Notes under the pieces: generated by a model
What the model was told of the DNA's origin: nothing
Database searches by the model: none
Seen by the model: only the letters and a program-made list of their open reading frames with translations
Made by a program: the position numbers and the translations under genes
In this document: positions 8,201 through 15,751 of the stretch, piece by piece
Numbering within the stretch: the first letter of the stretch is position 1
Layout: each line of letters begins with the position of its first letter
Source: JAKEHA01 sp964560355
GTDB taxonomy: Bacteria; Krumholzibacteriota; Krumholzibacteriia; WVZY01; JAKEHA01
NCBI GenBank assembly: GCA_964560355.1
Contig: CAZLLI010000022.1
Coordinates: 1-37,330, forward strand
Direction of reading: 5' to 3'
DNA length: 37,330 nucleotides

Positions 8201-9370
8201 TACGGGAGCAGCGGCTACGAGTTCCTCTCGTCGAACGTGCAATACATGAACGTGATGTCGCAGGTGTGGTTCTACGACGCGCCCTACGACACCATGGTCA
8301 ACCAGACGCAGGCGGAGTGGAAGTTCGGACAGCTCATGTTCCTGGTCGAAGCGAACATGGTGGGCTTCGGGCAGAACGAGCAGGTCGAGCGCTACCACAT
8401 CTTGGGCGACCCGCTCCTGAACATCGACGCCGGCCCGCCGTCGTTCGACGTCACCGTCGACGGGCGCGCGGTGGCGAGCGGCGACGTGATCGAGTCGGGC
8501 GGCGAGGGCGATCTGGTCGACGTGGTGGCGGTGGTGACCGACGAGAACGCGATCAACGATTTCGACCTCGAGATCGGGGGCGTCGACATGACCGATTCCT
8601 TGACCATCGAGGCGCTGGTCGACCCCGCGCTCCCGCGCGCGCGCCAGTACCGGTTGAGCTTCCAGCACAAGCTGCGCCCCGAGAACTACGACATCGTGAT
8701 GCGCGCGTACCAGTCGCCCGACACGCTGGCGGGGCAGTACCACATCGCGGCCGAATTCCAGCTGCGCGTGCAGGCGAGCATCGAGGTGGCGGTCAACGGG
8801 CGCGTCGTGACGAGCGGCGCCGCGATTCCGTCGAAGGGGAACTACCGCGTCGACCTGACGTTCCCGGTCTTCGTCGACGGCTCCGCGATCGGCGTCGCCA
8901 TGGACGGCACCGCGGTGGCGCCGTTCACCCTCGACAACCCGAGCCCGGAAGACTCGCTGTCGTGGATCATCACCTTCCAGAAGACGCTTTCGGCGGGGAC
9001 GCACACGCTCACGGTGACGGCGGGACCCACCATCCAGTTCAACTACCAGCTCCTGGTGAGCAGCGATAACGGCCTCTCGGAAGTGATGAACTTCCCGAAT
9101 CCGTTCCGCGACGCCGGCACCAACATCATGTTCTCGAACGAAGTCGAGATCACCGACGGGTCGATCGACATCTACACGGCGAGCGGGAAGAAGGTCCGGC
9201 GCCTCGACATTCCGGCCTCCGCGCGCTTCCCGGGCAGCAACGCCGTCTTTTGGGACGGCCGCGATGGCGCCGGCGACCAGCTGGCCAACGGCACCTACCT
9301 GTACGTGATCAAGGTCCAGCAGCGCGGCGGGTCCGCCACCGCCCGCGGCAAGCTCTCGAAGATCCAGTAG
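5216..9370 (+). CDS. Secreted gingipain-like cysteine peptidase (family C25) with FlgD-like C-terminal domain
   Basis: This is a 1384-aa exported protease. Residues about 8-33 form a signal peptide (RPKPARTFLVATVGALLCSA...). A long N-terminal beta-rich region (about 35-600) resembles the propeptide/N-domain of C25 enzymes. The peptidase domain (about 625-1080) shows VLVVTPAEF at its start, LLLVGDSSEDHK, the catalytic His region VTIQSHMNRS (H909) and the Cys region FGMGCHFSDYA (C954), followed by RGAVSTYGSSGY. Ig-like segments follow. The last ~95 residues carry a FlgD-like/type-A sorting domain (NFPNPFR..., VFWDGRDGAG, LANGTYLYVIKV). C25 includes gingipains and the type IX sortase PorU, so a role in processing surface proteins is possible. 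The start is uncertain: TTG at 5216 is the only plausible one after the promoter, without a visible ribosome site. Confidence 0.88.
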   Translation: MTNERTRPKPARTFLVATVGALLCSAPAVSTHAAPAGTRVAPATVVQSDASRARFVVDVPRPTFAPSPALSGFERIALSGFEATGQPGQPPALARRFLVALPPTGTYAVSARVLASEPLGSHRLEPVATPIMIAGDEDFGPTTGERVDWNESTYLAWVAPDIVTYDAPAYIRRQRVLPLAVNPVFYDPKTNDVVVATRVEIEVRFDRGAPARAQAPSAHDVQWDDLFGRMFVNATQARSWHAPKPELAANAVAATRTAPGAVKLRVRDTGVHKVSASTLLAAGFPAGQAVGNLRLYRRTYDDNTLTAGETDVPLYVREGTGGVAGVFDANDLVIFYGLRLRDDATQNDPREWYSFTNTYWLEPGAGTPMSTRAPAPGFVTADTTTNYFAAVSHIETDAYFRDGSPASSNEIYYLNSGFEAGPVDLPFTVGAIRPGGNLGIMAELHGQNYSTALRGIRLSLVNATGETVLDASYPVFNKNRTNFVSAPIPAANVATGTNQFRIARPAGSTRSTVEVLINYIDISYGSLYRARGNVLRFNTATLAGDTSITVTGLSTNTDFELFDVTAPTTPVRCITGFGNFTSVPGGYAFSFRENVPSRRDFVLTPVARMIDIAPADVVLDAPSSIVGSPAESGVDVLVVTPAEFLSQMQGWAAYRRAQGYRVLVADIDDVCDEFNGGVFHARAVQRFARHFFERGDASALLLVGDSSEDHKTVHATSAPNFVPTFTRFENVASLGLDEVVTTDKRFVKLPGPGGSTDEYPDMIVGRMPVGSTTELETVLSKVYSFEAPNASEFWRKRMIIVSDDEYSEGTSAFGQFNRYCYNAGEAGFQAGQETTAQVIENSLPAGYDVVRFYLKNYTSGFYPPCTTPPVCTDACANARAAWAYTRQTATERLLDELNQGATLVTIQSHMNRSTVTHERLLSTESASVLGSGTGRDHTRMANFGRPWIIFGMGCHFSDYAVFREHESIWTLSNDPNGDAFAEQLLFQNSRGAVSTYGSSGYEFLSSNVQYMNVMSQVWFYDAPYDTMVNQTQAEWKFGQLMFLVEANMVGFGQNEQVERYHILGDPLLNIDAGPPSFDVTVDGRAVASGDVIESGGEGDLVDVVAVVTDENAINDFDLEIGGVDMTDSLTIEALVDPALPRARQYRLSFQHKLRPENYDIVMRAYQSPDTLAGQYHIAAEFQLRVQASIEVAVNGRVVTSGAAIPSKGNYRVDLTFPVFVDGSAIGVAMDGTAVAPFTLDNPSPEDSLSWIITFQKTLSAGTHTLTVTAGPTIQFNYQLLVSSDNGLSEVMNFPNPFRDAGTNIMFSNEVEITDGSIDIYTASGKKVRRLDIPASARFPGSNAVFWDGRDGAGDQLANGTYLYVIKVQQRGGSATARGKLSKIQ

Positions 9371-9378
9371 GCCTTCCG

Positions 9379-9415
9379 CCGGCCCCGCGGCCGGAATACC
9401 CTTTGTTGGTTTTTT
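9379..9415 (+). terminator. Weak terminator-like hairpin after the C25 gene
   Basis: CCGGCC (9379-9384) pairs with GGCCGG (9389-9394) around CCGC. A T6 run (9410-9415) comes 15 bases later, farther than usual. It may just be local G+C-rich symmetry. Confidence 0.35.
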
Positions 9416-9432
9416 GCCCCCTTTGCTAGACT
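9403..9432 (+). promoter_or_regulatory. Candidate promoter of the peptidoglycan-recycling operon
   Basis: TTGTTG (9403-9408), an 18-base spacer and TAGACT (9427-9432), the same -10 as the C25 gene. It would give a ~35-base leader before the murQ ATG. The -35 is only moderate. Confidence 0.45.
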
Positions 9433-9473
9433 CCGCGCGTCGCGGCGGCTCTGGGGCCGCGCGACGCCACGCC

Positions 9474-10400
9474 ATGCCGGAAAAACGAAGCGCCAGCGGA
9501 CTGTTCGACGAGCTCAAGCGTCTCACGACCGAGAGCCGCAACCCGCGCACGCGCGAGATCGACCTGGCGTCGAGCGAGCGTATCCTCGAGATGATGAACG
9601 ACGAGGACCGCGGCGTCGCCGACGCGGTGAAGAAGGCGATTCCCGACATCGCGCGCGCGGTCGACCTGGTGTCGGCGGCGTTTCGAAGCGGCGGGCGATT
9701 ATTCTACATTGGAGCAGGGACGAGCGGGCGCCTCGGCATCCTCGACGCGTCTGAGTGCCCGCCCACCTTCGGGGTCGAACCGGAGATGGTGCAGGGATTG
9801 ATCGCGGGCGGGCGCGAGACGGTGTTTCGCTCGCGCGAAGGCGTCGAGGACGTGGAGCCGGCGGGCGTCGAGGACGTCGCCGGCGCGGGCGTGGGCGAGC
9901 GCGACGTGGTGGTCGGCATCGCCGCCAGCCGTCGCACGCCCTACGTGCTCGCGGCGCTCGCGGAGGCGAAGCGTCGCGGCGCGCGCACCGTGTTCGTGTG
10001 CTGCAACGACGGCGCCGACCCCGGCGTCGACGTCGTGGTCACCGTGATCCCGGGGCCGGAAGCAATTACGGGCTCGACGCGATTGAAGGCCGGCACGGCG
10101 CAGAAGATGGTGCTCAACATGATCACGACCGCCAGCATGGTGAAGCTCGGCAAAGTCTACGAGAACCTCATGGTCGACGTGCGTCCCAACAGTGCCAAGC
10201 TCATCGAGCGCGGCAAGGGCATCGTGATGATGCTGACCGGGCTCTCCTACGACGAGGCGACGCGCGTCTACGAAGCGGCGGAGCGCAACGTCAAGGTTGC
10301 GGTCGTGATGGAGCGACGCCGCGTCGACCGCGCGCAGGCGGAGTCGCTGCTCCGCGACGCGGGCGGTTTCCTCGCGCGCGCGCTGGGGGAACGCGAATGA
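9474..10400 (+). CDS. murQ: N-acetylmuramic acid 6-phosphate etherase MurQ
   Basis: This cytoplasmic enzyme removes D-lactate from MurNAc-6-phosphate to give GlcNAc-6-phosphate, the last step specific to wall-sugar recycling. The protein has 308 aa, the usual length. It starts with L-T-T-E-S-R-N-P-R-T-R-E-I-D-L (17-31), the standard MurQ opening. The SIS domain follows with GRLFYIGAGTSGRLG (74-88) and DASECPPTFG (91-100), in which E94 matches the catalytic acid/base Glu of E. coli MurQ. Later motifs are VVVGIAASRRTPYV, ITGSTRLKAGTAQKMVLNM and MVDVRPNSAKL. The ATG at 9474 is chosen over an in-frame upstream start at 9414, which lies in the promoter. Its stop overlaps the next start (ATGA). First gene of a seven-gene operon. 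Confidence 0.95.
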   Translation: MPEKRSASGLFDELKRLTTESRNPRTREIDLASSERILEMMNDEDRGVADAVKKAIPDIARAVDLVSAAFRSGGRLFYIGAGTSGRLGILDASECPPTFGVEPEMVQGLIAGGRETVFRSREGVEDVEPAGVEDVAGAGVGERDVVVGIAASRRTPYVLAALAEAKRRGARTVFVCCNDGADPGVDVVVTVIPGPEAITGSTRLKAGTAQKMVLNMITTASMVKLGKVYENLMVDVRPNSAKLIERGKGIVMMLTGLSYDEATRVYEAAERNVKVAVVMERRRVDRAQAESLLRDAGGFLARALGERE

Positions 10401-11638
10401 CCCGCCGGCTTCGCATGGTGGTGGCGGCGGCGGCGATGGCCGCGCTGGGCGTGCTCGCGTGCGGCAAGAAGGACGCGTCTAACCGCGTCGTCATCCATTT
10501 CTGGCAGTTCTGGGACCTCGCGGTGATCGAGCCGCAGGTCAAGGCGTTCGAAGCGAGCCACCCCGGCGTCGACATCGAAGTCGAGCAGCTCACGTGGGCG
10601 ACCGGCTTGGAGAAGATCCAGGCCGCGCTGGCATCGGGGACGCAGCCCGACGTGTGCGAGCTCGGGTCGACCTGGCTCCCGCGCTTCAGCTACGAAGGCG
10701 TGCTCGAAGACATCACGCCGGTGTACGAAGCCGAGCGCGACAGCTTCCTCATGTGGGAGAGTGCGCTGTGGAACGGGCGCGCGTACGGACTCCCGTGGGT
10801 GCAAGGATCGCGCGCGCTCTTCATCAATCGCACGCTGTTTCGTCGCGCCGGTCTAGACCCCGACCAGCCGCCGCAAACCTGGGACGAATTGCTCGCGGCG
10901 GCGCAGAAGATCAGCACGCTCGGCACCGGCATCTACGGCTTCGGGCAGAATATCGGCGAGCGCTACGTCCTCTACAAGAAGTTCATGGCCTTCGCGTGGG
11001 GCAACGGCGGCGACGTGTTCGACGAAACCGGCACCGTCGTTCTGAACAGCCCGCAGGTGCTGGAGGCGCTCGAGTTCTATTTGAAGCTCGTGCCGTTCTC
11101 GCTGCAGGAAAAGCAGGAAGTGCTCGACCAGTACTTCAAGACCGGCCGCCTCGGGATGCAGATCTCGGGGGCGTGGAATCTCAAGAACTACAAGCTGGAA
11201 GCGCCCGACCTCGACTACTCGGTGGCTCTGGTTCCCAAGCCCTCGATCGACCACGGGTCGCACGCGAGCTTCGCGGGAGCGGAGATGTTGGTGGTGTTCA
11301 AGGCCTCGCCGCACCAGGACGTCGCGCTCGAGTTCGCGCGCTTCCTGCAGTCGTACCCGCAGGCCAAGCAGGTTTCGCTCGCCGCGGGCAGCGTGTTCCC
11401 GGCGTCGCGCGAAGCGATGAACGACCCCACCTTCATGGACGACCCCAAGGTGCGCGTGTTCGTCGAGCAGTCCCTCACCAGCCGTACCACGCCCGCGCAC
11501 CCGGGGTGGATCGAGATGGAAGAAGCGATCGACCGCGCCGTGGAAGAGTCGTTGTACGGACGCCGCGCGCCGCGCTGGTGCCTCGACGACGCCGCCAAGG
11601 AAGTGCAAGAGATCGCCGCGCGCTTCGAGAAGAAGTAG
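10397..11638 (+). CDS. Sugar ABC transporter substrate-binding lipoprotein
   Basis: This is a 413-aa extracytoplasmic solute-binding protein of the MalE/UgpB type (cluster that binds sugars). A lipoprotein signal ends at VLAC (C22), so the mature protein should be tethered by lipid. The fold shows the usual start VVIHFWQFWD, FEASHPGVDIEVEQ, QAALASGTQPDVCELGSTW, and later GRAYGLPWVQGSRALFINRTLF and PQTWDELLAAAQKI. It also has the FLQSYPQAKQVSLAAGSVFPASREAM segment. The start overlaps the murQ stop by four bases. Its place between murQ and two permeases, with anmK and a NagZ-type gene downstream, suggests a ligand from peptidoglycan such as MurNAc, anhydro-MurNAc or a muropeptide sugar. The ligand is inference; family membership is firm. 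Confidence 0.9.
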   Translation: MTRRLRMVVAAAAMAALGVLACGKKDASNRVVIHFWQFWDLAVIEPQVKAFEASHPGVDIEVEQLTWATGLEKIQAALASGTQPDVCELGSTWLPRFSYEGVLEDITPVYEAERDSFLMWESALWNGRAYGLPWVQGSRALFINRTLFRRAGLDPDQPPQTWDELLAAAQKISTLGTGIYGFGQNIGERYVLYKKFMAFAWGNGGDVFDETGTVVLNSPQVLEALEFYLKLVPFSLQEKQEVLDQYFKTGRLGMQISGAWNLKNYKLEAPDLDYSVALVPKPSIDHGSHASFAGAEMLVVFKASPHQDVALEFARFLQSYPQAKQVSLAAGSVFPASREAMNDPTFMDDPKVRVFVEQSLTSRTTPAHPGWIEMEEAIDRAVEESLYGRRAPRWCLDDAAKEVQEIAARFEKK

Positions 11639-12538
11639 GTGGGTGTGGCGCGCCGTCGATTCGTGCTGCCGCCGGTCGCGTGGTTCCTGATGCCGTGGGC
11701 GGTGGTGTACGCCGCTTTCTTCGTGTTCCCGTTCGTGTTTTCGTTCGCGCTCGCGTTCCTCGACTACAACCCGCTCAACGTGGCCGACACGCGCTTCGTC
11801 GGCGTCGCGAACTTCCAGCGCCTGTTCGGCGACCCCGCCTTCGCGGGGGCGCTGCGCAACACGTTCGTGTTCGTGGTCGGCACCGTGCCGGTGACCACCG
11901 CGCTCGCGCTGCTGTTGGCGTCGCTCATGCGCGGCGCCCTGCCCATGAAGGGGTTCGTAAGAGCGGCGCTGTTCCTCCCCTCGATCCTGTCGGTGGTCGT
12001 GATCTCGCTCTTGTTCAAACTTTTCTACGCGCCCGGCGGCGCCTTGAACACGCTCCTCGCGCGCGTCGGCTTCGAGGGACACGGCTGGCTCACCGACCCG
12101 CGCACCGCGCTCCCCGCCATCATGGCGATGGACGTGTGGGCGGCGATCGGCTACTACGCGATCGTGCTGGACGCGGCGCGCACGTCGATCCCGGATTCCC
12201 TATACGAAGCCGCGGAGCTGGAAGGCGCGGGCGCGTGGGCGACGTTTCGCCACGTCACCTTTCCGTTGCTCAAGCCGGCCATCGCGTTCGTGCTCGTGAT
12301 CAACACCATTCGCTCGTTCCAAGTCTTCGTCGAAGTGCTGGTCATGACGCAGGGCGGCCCGCTGGGGTCGACCAACACACTCGTGATGTACCTCTACGAC
12401 ACCGCCTTCCGCCGTCTCGACTACGGCTACGCGAGCGTGGTGGCGTACGCGGTGTTCGTGCTCTCGGGTATTTTCTCGATCGTCGCCATGCGGAGGCTGC
12501 GGCCCGAGTCCGCGGTGGAAGGGGCGCGGCCCTTGTGA
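11639..12538 (+). CDS. Sugar ABC transporter permease (MalF-type)
   Basis: This 299-aa inner-membrane permease has about six transmembrane segments: the first at about residues 15-38 (WFLMPWAVVYAAFFVFPFVFSF), then several between 75 and 285. The cytoplasmic EAA loop that docks on the ATPase is clear: YEAAELEGAGAWATFRHVTFP. The typical periplasmic LNVADTRFVGVANFQRLF segment follows the first helix. GTG at 11639 abuts the stop of the binding protein; another in-frame GTG at 11645 is equally possible. The gene overlaps the next permease by four bases (GTGA). It pairs with that protein to form the channel. No ATP-binding subunit is encoded in the operon, so a shared MsmK/UgpC-type ATPase elsewhere is likely (inference). 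Confidence 0.9.
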   Translation: MGVARRRFVLPPVAWFLMPWAVVYAAFFVFPFVFSFALAFLDYNPLNVADTRFVGVANFQRLFGDPAFAGALRNTFVFVVGTVPVTTALALLLASLMRGALPMKGFVRAALFLPSILSVVVISLLFKLFYAPGGALNTLLARVGFEGHGWLTDPRTALPAIMAMDVWAAIGYYAIVLDAARTSIPDSLYEAAELEGAGAWATFRHVTFPLLKPAIAFVLVINTIRSFQVFVEVLVMTQGGPLGSTNTLVMYLYDTAFRRLDYGYASVVAYAVFVLSGIFSIVAMRRLRPESAVEGARPL

Positions 12539-13308
12539 CGCGCGCGCTTCGCATCGTCGTCCTCATGGTCCTGGTGGCGGTGATGTCGTACCCGCTCGCG
12601 TGGATGATTGCGGTTTCGCTCAAGACCGCCGACGGATTGAGCCTGCGCTACTACGGCGAAGTGTGGCGCGCGGGCCCCTTCGACCGCTACTTCATTAACA
12701 GCTTCGTGGTGGCGGCGGTGGTGCTGGTGGGAAACATCGTGTGCTGCACGATGGCGGGCTACGCCTTCGCGCGTTTTCGCGTGCGCGGCGGCAAGTTCCT
12801 GTTCCTTTTGGTGCTGTCGACCATCATGCTGCCCAAGCAGGTCATCCTGGTGCCGCTCTATATATTGATGCAGAAGATGGGGCTCATCGACACCTACTGG
12901 GCGCTCACGCTCCCGTTCCTGGTCGACCCCTTCAACATCTTCCTCGTTCGCCAGTACGTGACGACGCTGCCCGCGGAGTGCGAAGAAGCGGCGCGCATCG
13001 ACGGCGCCGGCGAGTTCACCATCCTGTTTCGCGTGGTGTTCCCGATGCTCAAGCCGGTGCTGGCGGTGGTCGCTATCCACACCTGCCTCACCAACTGGAA
13101 CTCGTTCCTGTTTCCCTTTATACTGACGCACAGCGCGGACATGCGCACGCTCCCCGTGGGTATCGCGATGCTGTCGCAAGGCGCGCACAGCGTCGACTGG
13201 GGGCACTTGATGGCGGGGGCGGTCATCTCGGCGCTGCCGGTGGTGGCGGCGTTTCTCGGCTTCCAGCGACGCATCATCGGCGGACTCACCGCGGGCATCT
13301 CGAAGTAA
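12535..13308 (+). CDS. Sugar ABC transporter permease (MalG-type)
   Basis: This 257-aa second permease of the transporter has an N-terminal helix (VVLMVLVAVMSYPLAWMIAVS), a FINSFVVAAVVLVGNIVCCTMAGYAFAR-type helix pair with AGYAFARFR, and the MLPKQVILVPLY motif. The EAA loop reads EEAARIDGAGEFTILFRVVFP, and TNWNSFLFPFIL lies in the last third. All are MalG/CarB-type features, and the length is slightly short but normal for the subfamily. The GTG start overlaps the stop of the first permease. anmK starts seven bases after its stop. Together with its neighbours it probably imports a wall-derived sugar. Confidence 0.9.
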   Translation: MTRALRIVVLMVLVAVMSYPLAWMIAVSLKTADGLSLRYYGEVWRAGPFDRYFINSFVVAAVVLVGNIVCCTMAGYAFARFRVRGGKFLFLLVLSTIMLPKQVILVPLYILMQKMGLIDTYWALTLPFLVDPFNIFLVRQYVTTLPAECEEAARIDGAGEFTILFRVVFPMLKPVLAVVAIHTCLTNWNSFLFPFILTHSADMRTLPVGIAMLSQGAHSVDWGHLMAGAVISALPVVAAFLGFQRRIIGGLTAGISK

Positions 13309-13315
13309 TCCAATC

Positions 13316-14506
13316 ATGCACACCATCTGGCCAACACTCGTGGGAAAGGACCGCGTCACCGCGGTGGGGCTGATGTCGGGGACGTCGATGGACGGCGTCG
13401 ACGCGGCGCTCGTCTCCATGGCGACCGACCCCGAGCGCCCCGAGGTCGAGCTGCGCCACTTCACCAGCATCGCGTACCCGGAGTCGCTGCGCGAATCGCT
13501 CGCCGACCTCGCGGTGGGCGCGCACATCACCGCGGAGGACGTGGCCCTGTTGTCGACGGCGGTCGCGGTGGCCTTCGCGGGGGCGTTCTACGACGTGTGC
13601 CGCCACGCCAAGGCGGACCCACGCGCGATCGACTTCGTGGGTTCGCACGGGCAAACCGTCGCGCACGTGCCGCCCGGGAGCGGGTCGCCGGTCGCGGGTA
13701 CGCTCCAGATCGGCGCGCCGTCGATGATCGCGGCGCTGACCGGCGTCACCACGGTGGGGGACTTTCGCTCCGGCGACGTCGCTATCGGCGGGCAGGGCGC
13801 GCCGCTCGCGCCCTACTGCGACTTCATGCTGCGCAAGAGCGACGCGAAGAGTCGCGTGATACTCAACATCGGCGGTATCTCGAACTTGACCTATCTGCCG
13901 GCGCGCGCGTCGCGCGAGGACGTGGTTGCGTTCGACGCCGGGCCCGGCAACATGGCGATCGACGTGCTGTTTCGCGCGCTGTTCCCGGGCGAAGGCGACT
14001 ACGACGAAGACGGCGTGCGCGCGTCGGTGGGGACGGTGCATCGCGACGTGGTCGCACGGCTCATGCGGCATCCCTACTTCACGGCCGCGCCGCCCAAGTC
14101 GGCGGGGCACCGCGAATTCGGCCCGCCCTTCGCGTGGACGGTGAAGACCGCGGTCGAGAACGAAGAAGGAACGCCGGAGGACGTGCTCGCCACCGCGGTG
14201 GCGGTGACGGTGGAGTCGATCGTCGACGCGATGCGGCGCTTCCTGCCCGCAAACGGCGTCGACGAGGTGTTCGTGACCGGCGGCGGCGCGCGCAACCGCG
14301 CCATCGCGGGCGGGCTCGAAGCCGCGCTCGCGCCCGTGCCGGTGCGCGCGATCGACGAGCTCGGCATTCCCGCCGAAGCGAAGGAGGCGGTCGATTTCGC
14401 GTTCCTCGCCCGCGAAGCGCTGCTCGGTCGGCCGAATGTGATCCGCGCGGTGACGGGGGCGTCGCGCGCGCTCGTGCTGGGAACCATCGCAAGGGGCAAT
14501 GCATGA
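13316..14506 (+). CDS. anmK: Anhydro-N-acetylmuramic acid kinase AnmK
   Basis: AnmK opens the 1,6-anhydro ring of anhydro-MurNAc and phosphorylates it to MurNAc-6-phosphate, the substrate of MurQ, in the cytoplasm. The 396-aa protein shows the ATP-binding GLMSGTSMDGVDAAL (18-32), FVGSHGQTVAHVPPG (107-121), RSGDVAIGGQGAPLAP (151-166), NIGGISNLTYLP (184-195) and FDAGPGNMAID (206-216). D207 is the likely catalytic base by match to the family DxGPGN motif. A late FVTGGGARN segment completes the ASKHA-type fold. The ATG at 13316 follows the permease stop by seven bases; the stop overlaps the next start (ATGA). Its presence with murQ shows the cell handles anhydro-sugars made by lytic transglycosylases. 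Confidence 0.95.
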   Translation: MHTIWPTLVGKDRVTAVGLMSGTSMDGVDAALVSMATDPERPEVELRHFTSIAYPESLRESLADLAVGAHITAEDVALLSTAVAVAFAGAFYDVCRHAKADPRAIDFVGSHGQTVAHVPPGSGSPVAGTLQIGAPSMIAALTGVTTVGDFRSGDVAIGGQGAPLAPYCDFMLRKSDAKSRVILNIGGISNLTYLPARASREDVVAFDAGPGNMAIDVLFRALFPGEGDYDEDGVRASVGTVHRDVVARLMRHPYFTAAPPKSAGHREFGPPFAWTVKTAVENEEGTPEDVLATAVAVTVESIVDAMRRFLPANGVDEVFVTGGGARNRAIAGGLEAALAPVPVRAIDELGIPAEAKEAVDFAFLAREALLGRPNVIRAVTGASRALVLGTIARGNA

Positions 14507-15750
14507 CGTTTCGCTCGCGCGCACTTGTCGCACTCGCACTCGCATTCCTCGCCGCGCCGCTCGGGCTCGACGCGCGCGCGGCCACCAAGGGACAAGAGCC
14601 CACCATTCGCGTGTTGGTGTTTTCGACCAGCGGGTCGGCGACCGTCGCCAGCACGGGCGGATTTCGGGTGGTAGTTGGCGCCGAGCAGAGATTCGAGAGC
14701 GACAGCGGCGGCACGGTGTCGGTGTATCGCGACGGCGACCGCGTGGTGGTGCGCCACGAGGGTTCGGGGCAGGAGGCGTCGAACGCGGGCGAGATGACCA
14801 TCGTCCCCACCGAGAAGCCGTTGTCGGTGGGCGGCGTGTGGTATCCTGGCAGCATTCGGGCCCTGGCGCGCGCGGACGGGGGCGTCGACCTAGTGAGCCT
14901 CGTCGCGCTGGAGACGTATCTCGAGGGCGTGGTGCCGTACGAGATCGGGGAGCCCGGGCCCGACGCGTACGCCGCCGTCGAAGCGCAAGCGATCGCGGCG
15001 CGGACGTACGCGCTCTCGCGCATGAAGCTCAATCGCGACAAGCCCTACGACGTCGAGTCGGGCGTGCAGGACCAAGTCTATCGCGGGACCGAGAAGCGCG
15101 GCCGCCTCGCCAGCTCGGCGGTGTACGACACGCGCGGACAAGTGCTCATGATCCGCGGCGATTTCTGCGACGCGTACTACAGCGCGACGTGCGGGGGACA
15201 CACCTCCGACATTCGTTTGGTGTGGCCCGACCGTCCCGCGGCGCCGTACTTGTACGGGCGCCGCGACCGCGCCGACTCCGGCGGCGAGAGCTTCTGCTCC
15301 GCCGCGCGCAACTTCCGCTGGCGCTACTCGTGGTCGGGGCGCGCGCTGGGCGAAATGGTGCGACAAACGCTGCCCATGGTGCTGGGCGTCGACCCCGCCG
15401 ACGTGGGCGAATTGGTCGACGTACGCGTGCAGAGCCGGGCGGCGTCGGGGCGCGTGCAGAAGCTCGAGATCGTGACGTCGACAGAGACCTTCGTGGTCGA
15501 GAGCGACAAGATTCGGCGCGTGATCATGCTCGACGTTCAAAAGGGGCGCATCCTGCCCAGCACGCTGTTCGACGTCGAGACCGTGATGAACGGGTCGCGC
15601 GCCGGCATCGTGAGTTTGGTGGGCGGTGGCAACGGGCACGGCGTCGGCATGTGCCAGAACGGCGCGCTCGGCATGGCGCGCAAAGGGTATTCATACGCGA
15701 TGATCTTGCAGCACTACTATCCCGGCTCGGAGCTCAAGCCCGGCTATTAG
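14503..15750 (+). CDS. SpoIID/LytB-type exported protein, likely peptidoglycan lytic transglycosylase
   Basis: This 415-aa protein carries a signal peptide at about residues 1-27 (MTFRSRALVALALAFLAAPLG...). The SpoIID core spans about 140-405. It shows LETYLEGVVPYEIGEPGPDAYAAVEAQAIAARTYAL, in which the E of VPYEIG corresponds to the catalytic Glu region of SpoIID. It also has the YDVESGVQDQVYRGTE segment, the DAYYSATCGGHTSD motif, and a final GNGHGVGMCQNGALGMA with HYYPGSEL. SpoIID proteins cleave denuded glycan strands and leave anhydro-MurNAc ends, which fits the AnmK gene just upstream (four-base overlap). It would act outside the membrane and feed the transporter of this operon. The N-terminal ~110 residues look like a separate beta domain. 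Confidence 0.88.
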   Translation: MTFRSRALVALALAFLAAPLGLDARAATKGQEPTIRVLVFSTSGSATVASTGGFRVVVGAEQRFESDSGGTVSVYRDGDRVVVRHEGSGQEASNAGEMTIVPTEKPLSVGGVWYPGSIRALARADGGVDLVSLVALETYLEGVVPYEIGEPGPDAYAAVEAQAIAARTYALSRMKLNRDKPYDVESGVQDQVYRGTEKRGRLASSAVYDTRGQVLMIRGDFCDAYYSATCGGHTSDIRLVWPDRPAAPYLYGRRDRADSGGESFCSAARNFRWRYSWSGRALGEMVRQTLPMVLGVDPADVGELVDVRVQSRAASGRVQKLEIVTSTETFVVESDKIRRVIMLDVQKGRILPSTLFDVETVMNGSRAGIVSLVGGGNGHGVGMCQNGALGMARKGYSYAMILQHYYPGSELKPGY

Positions 15751-15751
15751 C

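Noticed and set aside
6794..9649. Very long open frame (about 950 codons) on the minus strand opposite the C25 peptidase gene.
   Set aside because: Its translation is rich in Arg, His, Val and Ala with no domain. It mirrors the G+C-biased codons of the real gene, which has clear catalytic motifs and a signal peptide. Similar shadows occur opposite most genes in the window.
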